A stretch of 64,000 bases of DNA. Origin: Candidatus Poribacteria bacterium (GTDB lineage: Bacteria; Poribacteria; WGA-4E; PCPOR2b). The stretch is taken from positions 82,736 to 146,735 of the forward strand of contig PYIZ01000006.1 in assembly GCA_003635265.1 (NCBI GenBank), written 5' to 3'. A model generated the notes under the pieces. It did no database searches. It saw only the letters and a program-made list of their open reading frames with translations, and had not been told where the DNA came from. Below, piece after piece: positions 1 through 7,515 of this stretch (position 1 is the stretch's first letter; the number at the start of each line of letters is the position of its first letter). The position numbers and the translations under genes are program-made.

Positions 1-416
1 GTGATGACAGCTTGTGTCACTGTTTCACCGAGATACGCTTCGGCGGTCTCCTTCATTTTACGTAAAACGAGTCCTGAAATCTCAGGAGGTGCGTGCTCAC
101 GATTGTCAATCTGGATTCTTGCTTCGTTACCGCTTCCCTCAATCACCGCGTAAGGCACCCGCTGCATTTCTTCGTTAACTTCATTGTAACGTCTCCCCAT
201 GAAACGTTTGACCGAAGATACGGTGTTCTGGGGATTTGTTACTGCCTGCCGTTTCGCAACCTGTCCAACAATCCGCTCGCCATCTTTTGTAAAGGCGACA
301 ACAGAAGGGGTGGTACGATTACCTTCAGCATTTTCAAGGACCTTCGGTTCTCCACTCTCTAAAACTGCCACACACGAATTCGTTGTACCAAGGTCTATGC
401 CGATTACTTTACTCAT
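1..416 (-). CDS. dnaK: Chaperone DnaK (Hsp70), N-terminal part, cut by window edge
   Basis: ATP-dependent Hsp70 chaperone that works with GrpE and DnaJ on unfolded cytosolic proteins. The 138 visible codons begin [20 protein letters not shown], the phosphate-1 loop of the actin-like ATPase fold. They continue with the conserved stretches [18 protein letters not shown] and the ETVTQAVI strand. The start ATG (414-416) lies inside the 3' end of grpE: the sequence ATGAGTAA holds both the dnaK start and the grpE stop. The two genes overlap by 8 nt and are probably translationally coupled. Regulation is expected from the HrcA/CIRCE promoter upstream of hrcA. The C-terminal two thirds of the ATPase domain and the substrate-binding domain lie outside the window. 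Identity is certain; completeness cannot be judged. Confidence 0.97.
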   Translation of the reverse strand, partial: MSKVIGIDLGTTNSCVAVLESGEPKVLENAEGNRTTPSVVAFTKDGERIVGQVAKRQAVTNPQNTVSSVKRFMGRRYNEVNEEMQRVPYAVIEGSGNEARIQIDNREHAPPEISGLVLRKMKETAEAYLGETVTQAVI

Positions 417-1098
417 TCGATTCTTCCTCCTCGAGGTTCGGGACTTCACTTTCCGCAACCTGTTCGCTTTTTCCCTTAGAGACCGAAACCATCGACGGGC
501 GAATCACACGATTATGTAACACATACCCTTTCTGCCACTCTTCAATGACTATACTTTCGGGAACATCTTCCGATTCGATGTGCATCACCGCTTCATGTTG
601 CATGGGATCGAACGGCTCGTTAGCGGCTTCAATCGGAGTGACACCACGCTTTTCAAGGGTGCTGAGAAGCCCCTTGTAAATCATCTCAACTCCTTCAACG
701 AGAGCGTCAACATCTTGAGATTCTTTTGTCGATTGGATTGCTCTTTCGATACTATCTATTGTTGGAATCAACTCTTTTACGAAGCTTTCAAGCGCGTATT
801 TTAAGGATTCCTCTTTCTCGCGTTCAGCCCGTTTCCTTGAATTATCGAACTCCGCGATTGTACGGAGCATCTGATCGTGTTGTTCCTCAGACTGGGCTTT
901 ATATGCCTCATATTCGGCTGTGAGATTGGCGAGTGCTTCCGCTTCGGGTGAATCCTCCGATTCAGCATCTCCATTGGACTCTTCTGCCTCAGAAACCTCT
1001 GACGTATCGTTGATCGGTGGGCTCTCGGTTTCCTCCGAATTGGCTGTTTGCGTTTCTATTTCTTGTTCTTCCATATCTGTGTTTTTTTCTTCTGGCAT
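409..1098 (-). CDS. grpE: Nucleotide exchange factor GrpE
   Basis: Co-chaperone that exchanges ADP for ATP on DnaK. The 229-residue protein has a Glu/Ser-rich acidic N-terminus (about residues 1-60). A long helical region typical of the GrpE dimer stalk follows (about 62-140, with the family pattern [20 protein letters not shown]). The C-terminal beta domain carries the conserved stretches [17 protein letters not shown] and [19 protein letters not shown]. It is somewhat longer than many GrpE proteins because of the acidic tail at the N-terminus. It sits between hrcA (43 nt upstream) and dnaK (8 nt overlap), which is the usual hrcA-grpE-dnaK order. It should share the CIRCE-controlled promoter at about 2243-2272. 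Confidence 0.97.
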   Translation of the reverse strand: MPEEKNTDMEEQEIETQTANSEETESPPINDTSEVSEAEESNGDAESEDSPEAEALANLTAEYEAYKAQSEEQHDQMLRTIAEFDNSRKRAEREKEESLKYALESFVKELIPTIDSIERAIQSTKESQDVDALVEGVEMIYKGLLSTLEKRGVTPIEAANEPFDPMQHEAVMHIESEDVPESIVIEEWQKGYVLHNRVIRPSMVSVSKGKSEQVAESEVPNLEEEESNE

Positions 1099-1141
1099 AC
1101 CTATAACCTTTCTAAGGAATAACTACTACATTTCGTTGATG

Positions 1142-2182
1142 CTAAAGTGATTCTTCAAACAAGTCGCTAATCATCTGAGAAGTAAATTTGACAATTGATA
1201 CGATGCGGGGATACGCCATCCGGGTCGGACCGATAACACCTATCGTCCCTAACTGATTCCCTCGCACCCGGTAACTCGATCTGACAATACTGCACATTTC
1301 CATGCCTTCACATCCGTTTTCGCTGCCAATAAGCACCTGAATTCCGAGGGGTTCTTGTTGAGAGGACAACAGATCGGCGATCTGTTCCTTTTGCTCCAAG
1401 ACCCGAAATAGCGATTCAATTTTCTGAACTTCTCCAAACTCAGGCTGACTGAAGAAGTTAGAAGTGCCATCGATGTAGACATGGGTTTCCTGCTCTAGCG
1501 CAAAGGTATTCCGCGTAACAGTTGCTATCGGGTCGGACAGGTGTTGATCGAAAACAGCTTTCAGTTTCACGGGGTCTTGTGAAATTTGCCGTATCTGTTT
1601 CAACGGCAGCCCTGCTAACTTCTCATTTAATATCCGGTTTATCCGATAGAGTTCCTCATCGGACAGATCTTTAGGAATGGAAACGACCTGATTTTTGACA
1701 GCTCCAGAAGCCATCAACAAAACCGCAAGCATATGCTCGCTGTCAATCGAGATAAGTTCAAGACGACGTAGGATGCTCTCGTGCAGCTCTGGACTCAAGA
1801 CAACACCGATATGATGCGAAATTGCCGACAGGATTTTGGAGGTCTGCTCCATGATCTCTTCAAAATCGCGTCGAGATGAGGCATATCCATCTCGGATAAA
1901 CTGCTTTTCTCTTCGACTCAACTTTTGGTCGGTCATCAGACTATCAACGTAGACTCGATATCCTTGCTCCGTTGGCACGCGCCCAGCAGAGGTATGCGGA
2001 TGCGTCAGATAGCCAAGTTCCTCAAGATCAGCCATGGTGTTCCGCAGCGTCGCTGCACTTAACCCCATGTCATAGTCCCGCACAATTTTCTGTGAACTGA
2101 CGGGTTCAGCCGTCCGATTATAGCAATTGACAATTGCCTCTAAAACAGCATATTTTCGAGAATCTAACGCAAGAGTTGTCAA
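1142..2182 (-). CDS. hrcA: Heat-inducible transcription repressor HrcA
   Basis: Repressor that binds the CIRCE operator and silences the heat-shock operon when GroEL is free. The 346-residue protein opens with the family winged helix (about residues 1-80), including the helix-turn-helix with LSAATLRNTMADLEELGYL and the hallmark SAGRVPTEQGYRVYVD. The GAF-like and insertion regions follow, and the C-terminus contains the conserved GVIGPTRMAYPRIVSIV. The start is taken as TTG at 2182, because GAGG lies 8 nt upstream on the minus strand and no in-frame ATG fits the family N-terminus. A perfect CIRCE element lies about 28 nt upstream, so the gene is autoregulated and heads the hrcA-grpE-dnaK operon. 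Confidence 0.96.
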   Translation of the reverse strand: MTTLALDSRKYAVLEAIVNCYNRTAEPVSSQKIVRDYDMGLSAATLRNTMADLEELGYLTHPHTSAGRVPTEQGYRVYVDSLMTDQKLSRREKQFIRDGYASSRRDFEEIMEQTSKILSAISHHIGVVLSPELHESILRRLELISIDSEHMLAVLLMASGAVKNQVVSIPKDLSDEELYRINRILNEKLAGLPLKQIRQISQDPVKLKAVFDQHLSDPIATVTRNTFALEQETHVYIDGTSNFFSQPEFGEVQKIESLFRVLEQKEQIADLLSSQQEPLGIQVLIGSENGCEGMEMCSIVRSSYRVRGNQLGTIGVIGPTRMAYPRIVSIVKFTSQMISDLFEESL

Positions 2183-2209
2183 CAGAATCGCCTCAATTCG
2201 CAGGATTTG

Positions 2210-2236
2210 TTAGCACTCTATTCTTGAGAGTGCTAA
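2210..2236 (-). promoter_or_regulatory. CIRCE operator (HrcA binding site)
   Basis: TTAGCACTC, a 9-nt spacer, then GAGTGCTAA: a perfect 9-9-9 match to the CIRCE consensus. It sits between the predicted -10 box and the hrcA TTG start, the normal place for HrcA repression of its own operon. Confidence 0.97.
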
Positions 2237-2242
2237 TGAGTA

Positions 2243-2272
2243 AAACTACCATTTTTCAGAGGGATTTGTCAA
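2243..2272 (-). promoter_or_regulatory. Promoter of hrcA-grpE-dnaK operon
   Basis: On the minus strand TTGACA (2267-2272, perfect -35) is followed after 18 nt by TAGTTT (2243-2248) as a plausible -10. CIRCE begins 6 nt further downstream, so HrcA bound there would block the transcription start. The -35 is clear; the -10 is weaker. Confidence 0.75.
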
Positions 2273-2361
2273 GCAAAAAGGAAACGTAGCAGATGGGAAA
2301 TTGGTTACATCGGGGGACTCAGAACAACCCGTTGGCTGCAGAAATTCCTAGGAACCTAAAG

Positions 2362-2398
2362 AAAAACAGCCTGAAATGGAATTAACAATTTCAGGCTG
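2362..2398 (-). terminator. Rho-independent terminator after korB
   Basis: An 11-bp perfect stem (2367-2377 with 2388-2398, arm CAGCCTGAAAT) with a 10-nt loop is followed on the minus strand by five T residues (2362-2366). It lies about 55 nt past the korB stop and would end the korA-korB transcript before hrcA. Confidence 0.85.
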
Positions 2399-2453
2399 AT
2401 TTTCGGTTGTAACTGACATAGATTGTGTTACGCTGAATGCTTCGCAGACTGGT

Positions 2454-3353
2454 TTACATCATCTGTTTGATGATTGATGCGCCTTGCTCCTCTGTAACGG
2501 CAAGATCCGTCTTTCTGCCGAGTGCACCGTCCTGTAGGACCGGTTCGAGGTCTTCTAGCGCGTCACGGGTTGTGTCCTCATAAAACAGACCGATAGGAAT
2601 CTCATCTCCCCAAATTATGGCTTGCTCAAGGGCAGCTTGCATATTGGTAGGATCATGCCCTTCGTCTTCGAGTTTATTCACGCGCTGTTTGAAGAAAGCG
2701 AAGGTATTGTCCTTATTGAAGGTGATGCAGGGACTAAAGACATCCACGAGTGCGAACCCGTTATGCTCAATTCCTCTATACATCAATTCGGAGAGGTGTT
2801 TCGTGTCGCCACTAAACCCTCGTGCTACATAAGTTGCGCCAGAGAGGATCGCCAACGCGAGCGGGTTCAGAGGTTGTTCGACACTGCCGAAAGGAGTGCT
2901 CTTCGTCTTCATGCCCATTCGGCTTGTCGGCGAGGTCTGACCAATTGTTAATCCATAGATTTGGTTGTTCATCACAATGTACAAGACATCGATATTGCGG
3001 CGAACTGTGTGGAGGAAATGATTTCCTCCGATACCATATCCGTCGCCATCGCCCCCTGTGACGATGACCTTCATTTCATGATTGGAGAGTTTCATGCCTG
3101 TTGCTACAGCAAGTGATCGTCCATGCAGGGTGTGCATCCCATAGGTGTTGATGAATCCGGGGAGGTTGGATGAACAACCAATCCCGCTGATCGTGATAAA
3201 GTCATGCGGTTCGCGTCCAGTTTTGGCACAAGCCATTTCAAGGGCTCTCAATACACCAAAGTCGCCACAACCGGGACACCAATCCGGGGCAATGCTCCCC
3301 TTAAAATCCTTCGCTGTTGGAGCCGCCTTTATCGGTTTTCCATCGTTTGCCAT
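2454..3353 (-). CDS. korB: 2-oxoacid:ferredoxin oxidoreductase, beta subunit
   Basis: Thiamine-diphosphate subunit of a 2-oxoacid:ferredoxin oxidoreductase, which decarboxylates a 2-oxoacid (probably 2-oxoglutarate) to an acyl-CoA and reduces ferredoxin. The 299 residues carry WCPGCGDFGV near residue 25, the ThDP/Mg signature GGDGDGYGIGGNH (about 99-111) and MNNQIYGLTIGQ (about 128-139), all typical of KorB/OorB. A strong Shine-Dalgarno (GGAGG) precedes the ATG. The gene follows korA by 11 nt, so the two are co-transcribed and form the alpha/gamma-beta enzyme. No delta (polyferredoxin) subunit is adjacent; the separate 7Fe ferredoxin at 22399 could accept the electrons. The exact 2-oxoacid is inferred from the KorAB-like subunit arrangement. 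Confidence 0.93.
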   Translation of the reverse strand: MANDGKPIKAAPTAKDFKGSIAPDWCPGCGDFGVLRALEMACAKTGREPHDFITISGIGCSSNLPGFINTYGMHTLHGRSLAVATGMKLSNHEMKVIVTGGDGDGYGIGGNHFLHTVRRNIDVLYIVMNNQIYGLTIGQTSPTSRMGMKTKSTPFGSVEQPLNPLALAILSGATYVARGFSGDTKHLSELMYRGIEHNGFALVDVFSPCITFNKDNTFAFFKQRVNKLEDEGHDPTNMQAALEQAIIWGDEIPIGLFYEDTTRDALEDLEPVLQDGALGRKTDLAVTEEQGASIIKQMM

Positions 3354-3364
3354 CTTATTCCTCC

Positions 3365-5146
3365 TTATACTACAATTTCCTGATACGGTATATACAATTC
3401 GGTCTTACCTGCTTCAATCTCTTTCGCACCATCAACTATATGGTGTGGCATGAATGGCTCACCATCATATTTACGAATATGGCCATTAGCCTTGAAGCCG
3501 GTTTCGCCACGCAGGAAGCGCGCAAATTGACCGGTATAGTTACATTCAACAACAATAGCCCGCTTACACTTCGAGAGTACCTGATTCACCTTTTCTTCAT
3601 CCATTGGGTAGAGCCATCTGAAGTGTACATGGTTTGTGCTGTATCCTTCAGCTCTGAGCAGGCTTGCGGCTTCCTCGATGAGACTGTCTGTTGAGCCCCA
3701 ACCAACCAAAGTTAGATCCGCGTCTTCGGGTCCCGTCAGGGTGGGAGCTGGCAGGTCAGCCATAATGCCATCCATCTTACGCTGGCGTTTTTCCATGATG
3801 TCCCGACGTTTGTGAGGATTCGTAAACTCGTCACTAATCAGCACACCATCTTCATCGTGATCATCCGTTGCCACAACATGAACATGTCCAGGGGTTCCGG
3901 GCAGCGCTCGTGGAGAAATACCACTCTCGGTAATCTTAAAGCGCTGATAATTTTCGTCCGAATCGTTATCCTCAGTGATAACCTCGCCACGATCGATTTT
4001 CTGATCCCACTTGATAAGGTCTGGGTCAATATTTGTGTATCCCATTGAGAGCGTGAGATCGGAAAGCACCATCCCCGGGCACTGATATTTATCAACCAAG
4101 TTGAAGATTTCTGGAATCACATCGAAACCATCAACGATACTAGTTGGCGCGACAATAATTTTCGGAAAGTCGCCTTGGCTAGCACCGAGTAGCTGCCACA
4201 AATCGCCTTGTTCGGTCTTAGTCGGTAGTCCGGTTGAGGGGCCACCACGTTGAACGTTAATCATAACCACCGGAATTTCCATCATACCGGCACTTCCGAT
4301 AGCCTCGGTCATCAGCGCGAAACCACCTCCGGAGGTTGCGCACATCGCACGACATCCACCGTGGGCAGCACCGATTGCCATATTCGCGACACCGATTTCG
4401 TCCTCAACCTGCCGAACCATGATTCCCAAGTCGCGGGCATTGGCAGCCATCCAGTGCAACACACCCGTCGAAGGACTCATTGGGTAAGCACAATAGAATT
4501 TGACTCCGGCTGCTGCACCACCCATCGCCATCATATCGTTGCCGGTTGTGACCGCTAGCGGTTTGTCTTGCATCGGTAATGATGTGGGAAATGGCGTGAA
4601 ATGTTCAGCAGCATGATCAAACCCTGCTCTAGCAATGCCGACGTTTTCGTCAACAACTGCCTGACCTTTTCGCTGGAACTGAATGGTTAAAATATTCTCT
4701 AACTGTTCCAAGCCTGCGCCAAGCATGTTAAGCGCGGCACCGAGCAACAGCGTATTCAGCATAATCCGGTTGCGGCTGTTGTTGGAGAGTTCCTTAAAGG
4801 AGAGTGGACACAACTGAACGCCCTCTGGAACATCCCCTTCGGGCTTCGTGTTGTCGCTGTTGTAAAGAATCGCCCCACCGGGGACAACGTTCTGAAGATG
4901 CTTGTCCATTGCATCTTGATTCAACGCAATGACCAAGTCAATCTTATCACCATGGTTTGCAACGGGTTCGGAGCTGAGTCGCATGGTTAAAAAGGTGTGG
5001 CCGCCACGGATGAGAGATTGGTAAGCACTGTAAGTGAACGCATAAATGCCACGACGCGCACAAATCCTCAACAGCAACGGTCCACTACTCTCAATACCCT
5101 GGCCGGGTGCTCCACCCATACCAATGGCAAAATCGTAATTTCCCAT
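3365..5146 (-). CDS. korA: 2-oxoacid:ferredoxin oxidoreductase, fused gamma-alpha subunit
   Basis: Large subunit of the KorAB-type enzyme. Residues 1 to about 190 form the gamma domain (GMGGAPGQGIESSGPLL near the start, then IRGGHTFLTMRLS). Residues about 200-593 form the alpha (pyrimidine-binding) domains, with YPMSPSTGVLHWMA, EDEIGVANMAIGAAHGG and QRGGPSTGLPTKTEQGDL. The fused gamma-alpha layout and 593-residue length match the two-subunit KorAB class rather than four-subunit pyruvate oxidoreductases. The ATG is preceded by AAAGGA. Transcription probably starts from the promoter at 5249-5277, about 100 nt upstream. It is separated from the HEAT-repeat gene by 310 nt, so it appears to head its own two-gene operon. 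Confidence 0.94.
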   Translation of the reverse strand: MGNYDFAIGMGGAPGQGIESSGPLLLRICARRGIYAFTYSAYQSLIRGGHTFLTMRLSSEPVANHGDKIDLVIALNQDAMDKHLQNVVPGGAILYNSDNTKPEGDVPEGVQLCPLSFKELSNNSRNRIMLNTLLLGAALNMLGAGLEQLENILTIQFQRKGQAVVDENVGIARAGFDHAAEHFTPFPTSLPMQDKPLAVTTGNDMMAMGGAAAGVKFYCAYPMSPSTGVLHWMAANARDLGIMVRQVEDEIGVANMAIGAAHGGCRAMCATSGGGFALMTEAIGSAGMMEIPVVMINVQRGGPSTGLPTKTEQGDLWQLLGASQGDFPKIIVAPTSIVDGFDVIPEIFNLVDKYQCPGMVLSDLTLSMGYTNIDPDLIKWDQKIDRGEVITEDNDSDENYQRFKITESGISPRALPGTPGHVHVVATDDHDEDGVLISDEFTNPHKRRDIMEKRQRKMDGIMADLPAPTLTGPEDADLTLVGWGSTDSLIEEAASLLRAEGYSTNHVHFRWLYPMDEEKVNQVLSKCKRAIVVECNYTGQFARFLRGETGFKANGHIRKYDGEPFMPHHIVDGAKEIEAGKTELYIPYQEIVV

Positions 5147-5248
5147 TTTATATCCTTTCTATCGTAGAGTTTCCACCTATCTGAGAATCGCAGATTAACA
5201 AAGCCAAATTTCCCCTACATACGTGAGAGAGTGAGAAATTTGCTTTTG

Positions 5249-5277
5249 ATTATACCAAATTCAGGAGTGCTGTTCAA
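5249..5277 (-). promoter_or_regulatory. Promoter of korA-korB
   Basis: On the minus strand TTGAAC (5272-5277), a 17-nt spacer and a perfect TATAAT (5249-5254). The predicted start lies about 95 nt before the korA ATG. Just upstream of the -35 there is a perfect 12-bp palindrome TTAAATATTTAA (5285-5296), which could be a regulator site. Confidence 0.75.
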
Positions 5278-5456
5278 AAATTGGTTAAATATTTAAGCGA
5301 ATACAAGTTTTTATGGTTAAATAAGGTCTGGACAGCAAAAAACCATATTAAGCATACCACATCCTACCTTATTTTTCAAATGAATTCTATCTAACTAGCG
5401 ACATTCCGTGTCTTCGTTAAGGGGAGATGTTTGTTCTTTAAGCAACAACTTTAATT
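5278..5456. other. AT-rich intergenic part between HEAT gene and korA promoter
   Basis: Together with the korA leader this makes a 310-nt gap without a gene. Apart from the korA promoter and the TTAAATATTTAA palindrome (5285-5296), I see only AT-rich sequence and no coding potential or clear terminator. Confidence 0.6.
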
Positions 5457-6050
5457 TCACAGTTCGCTTAATGCTTTTTCTGCTTCAGGTGTTCCAATCT
5501 CTGACAACGCAAAGGCGACATGTTCACGGACCCGATCGGATTCATCAGTCAAGGTAGCTATCAAAGCCGGCACAGCGTCGCTCGCAGCTTCGCCGACATT
5601 TGCCAGCCCAACCGCAGCGTAGGTACGAATATCTACCTCATCGTCGCCGAGCGCCCGAATCAAAGCCGGCACAACAGTTTGGGTAGATAATGCAATCGTG
5701 CTCAACGCGCGGACCGCATATTCGCGGACCGGGTCATAGGTGTCGTTTAATGCCTCAACTAAAGCCGGAACGGCAGGTTCTCCAATTCGTGCAACAGCGT
5801 CGGAAGCATTGAGTGCGACATGCCTAAATTCATGAGCAAACGTATCTATCAAGGCGGAGACTGCGGGTGCTCCAATTCGCGCTAGAGCGTCAGCCGCGCC
5901 ATCGCATACATCCCAAATGACATTTTCTAGTGCCGCTATCAAGTCAGGCACCGCAGGTTCACCAATCTCAACCAACGCTGCAATCGTTGCCTCTCGATCT
6001 TCGTCATATTCCAACTGTTCAATTAATTCATCAATATCATAATCTTCCAT
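5457..6050 (-). CDS. HEAT-repeat protein
   Basis: A 197-residue protein made almost entirely of HEAT/PBS-lyase-like helical repeats of about 31-37 residues. Recurring units of the type IGEPAVPDLIAAL, IGAPAVSALIDTF, IGEPAVPALVEAL, VVPALIRALGDD and AVPALIATLTDE alternate with helices such as VREYAVRALSTIA and VREHVAFALSEIG. Such solenoids act as protein-binding scaffolds; catalysis is not expected. There is no signal peptide, so a cytosolic location is likely. AAGGA precedes the ATG. It follows the E2 acyltransferase gene by 63 nt on the same strand and may be co-transcribed with it. A role in assembling 2-oxoacid complexes would be speculation. Confidence 0.88.
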   Translation of the reverse strand: MEDYDIDELIEQLEYDEDREATIAALVEIGEPAVPDLIAALENVIWDVCDGAADALARIGAPAVSALIDTFAHEFRHVALNASDAVARIGEPAVPALVEALNDTYDPVREYAVRALSTIALSTQTVVPALIRALGDDEVDIRTYAAVGLANVGEAASDAVPALIATLTDESDRVREHVAFALSEIGTPEAEKALSEL

Positions 6051-6113
6051 AAAATATCCTTAGCAACGTCTTGAGAGGGAATTGCCTCCTTTTGTTCAGT
6101 TTAGATGTTTTGT

Positions 6114-7232
6114 TTATCCGTCCAGAGCGAGCAAGAAAGGGTTCTCCAGTACCTCAACCAACCGGCGCAAAAAGCGGGCTGCGTCGGCACCATCAATCAA
6201 GCGATGGTCGTAGGAAAGAGCGAGCGGTAACATCAGACGTGGCTGAAATTGGTCATCGACAAATACCGGTTCAATTTGGCTGCGGGAAACACCGAGTATG
6301 GCAACTTCGGGAGAGTTGATAATTGGGGCGAAATTCGTTCCACCGATGTTGCCGAGGTTGCTTATCGTAAAGGTTCCACCCTGCATCTCTTCCAAACCGA
6401 GTTTTCTATTTTTTGCTTTCTCCACTGCCTGATTCAGTTCAGTCGCTAATTTGGTAATATTTTTCTGATCGACATTGCGGATAACGGGTACTAGGAGCCC
6501 TTGCGGTGTGTCTACTGCCACACCGATATGATAGTATCTCTTGTAGATAATCTCCGCTCTCTCCATATCCACACTTGCGCAGAACTGCGGAAACTGCTTC
6601 AATGCACCCGCTACAATTTTGAGAAGTATTGCCGTGATTGTGAGCTTACCACCCGCAGCCTCAGCCTTTGAGGCGTGGTGTTTTCGGAGTTTCTCTAATT
6701 CTGTGATGTCTGCCTTATCGAAATTTGTTACATGCGGAATTGTCCCCCAAGCGGTTGCCATTTGTTTCGCGGTAGCACGGCGTATCCCTCCCATCGCAGC
6801 GCGTTCAATTTCACCCCATTTTGAAAAATCTGGTAGTGGCTCGGCAGTTTCAGTGGTCCGCTGCGTTTCGACTGACGGTATAGCCGATGTTTCCTCCCAT
6901 TTTTCCGCTCTGGCAGGTGGAGGTGACACCACCTTGGGAGCAGGAGCGGTTTTCTGTGGCGGCTCTGCAGGTTCCGTCTTGTCTTCACCCACTCCCTCCG
7001 TGTCAACCGTGAGAATTGGCTTTCCGACTTCTACTATTCCACCTTCCTCCACATGGATCGCTGTGATGACACCGCTGACGGAAGAAGGTATTTCGATGGC
7101 AGCTTTATCCGTTTCGATCTCCAACACCGGCTGATCAACTTCGATTGTATCACCGACAGACACTAGCAGGGCAACGACATCGCCGGTGTCAATATCTTCT
7201 CCGAGTTCGGGAAGGTTAAATTCGGTTGTCAT
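6114..7232 (-). CDS. 2-oxoacid dehydrogenase complex E2 (lipoyl acyltransferase), lacking a subunit-binding domain
   Basis: Dihydrolipoamide acyltransferase of the pyruvate or branched-chain 2-oxoacid dehydrogenase type. Residues 1-78 form one lipoyl domain with the modifiable lysine in ETDKAAIEIP (Lys43). A Pro/Ala/Glu-rich linker spans about 80-133. Residues about 134-372 form the catalytic domain, starting DFSKWGEIERAAMGGIRR as in AceF-type E2, with the active-site DHRLIDGADAARFL (His343, Asp347). The usual peripheral-subunit-binding domain, a roughly 35-residue helix pair that docks E1 or E3, is not recognisable in the linker. No E1 or E3 gene is nearby. Total length (372) is short for the family for the same reason. 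It could be an E2 core component that works with partners encoded elsewhere, or a divergent acyltransferase. Confidence 0.9.
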   Translation of the reverse strand: MTTEFNLPELGEDIDTGDVVALLVSVGDTIEVDQPVLEIETDKAAIEIPSSVSGVITAIHVEEGGIVEVGKPILTVDTEGVGEDKTEPAEPPQKTAPAPKVVSPPPARAEKWEETSAIPSVETQRTTETAEPLPDFSKWGEIERAAMGGIRRATAKQMATAWGTIPHVTNFDKADITELEKLRKHHASKAEAAGGKLTITAILLKIVAGALKQFPQFCASVDMERAEIIYKRYYHIGVAVDTPQGLLVPVIRNVDQKNITKLATELNQAVEKAKNRKLGLEEMQGGTFTISNLGNIGGTNFAPIINSPEVAILGVSRSQIEPVFVDDQFQPRLMLPLALSYDHRLIDGADAARFLRRLVEVLENPFLLALDG

Positions 7233-7352
7233 ATCTGTTATCCGTGAGGCGTGAAACGTAATGCGTAAGAGGTTACGGCATACGACCTATAAGATCTGTT
7301 CCGACATTTCAAGTCCTGATGGGTCTTAGAAATGCCAATCCCGTTCCGAGGA

Positions 7353-7368
7353 CTCCGATGAATCGGAG
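7353..7368. repeat. Small palindrome with core CCGATRAATCGG (copy 1)
   Basis: CTCCGAT-GA-ATCGGAG, a perfect 7-bp stem in the 283-nt gap between the ABC exporter and the E2 gene. It shares the core CCGATRAATCGG with the palindrome at 13441-13456. The rest of this gap (7233-7515) shows no gene and no convincing promoter. Confidence 0.55.
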
Positions 7369-7515
7369 GAATCCTTCGACAAGTCGGGAGATTTAAAGCC
7401 ATATGCCTACTACTGGCAATTTGGCTATGATACGTTAATTATACATTCTGCCTACTTCATGAGTCAACCGAGAGAGGAAGTAGGACCACGTGCCTGCGAT
7501 TTGCCGGAGGGACTA

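Noticed and set aside
6619-7134. 171-codon open frame opposite the E2 gene
   Set aside because: Mirror of the lipoyl/linker coding region; Ala/Ser/Thr-rich with no domain.
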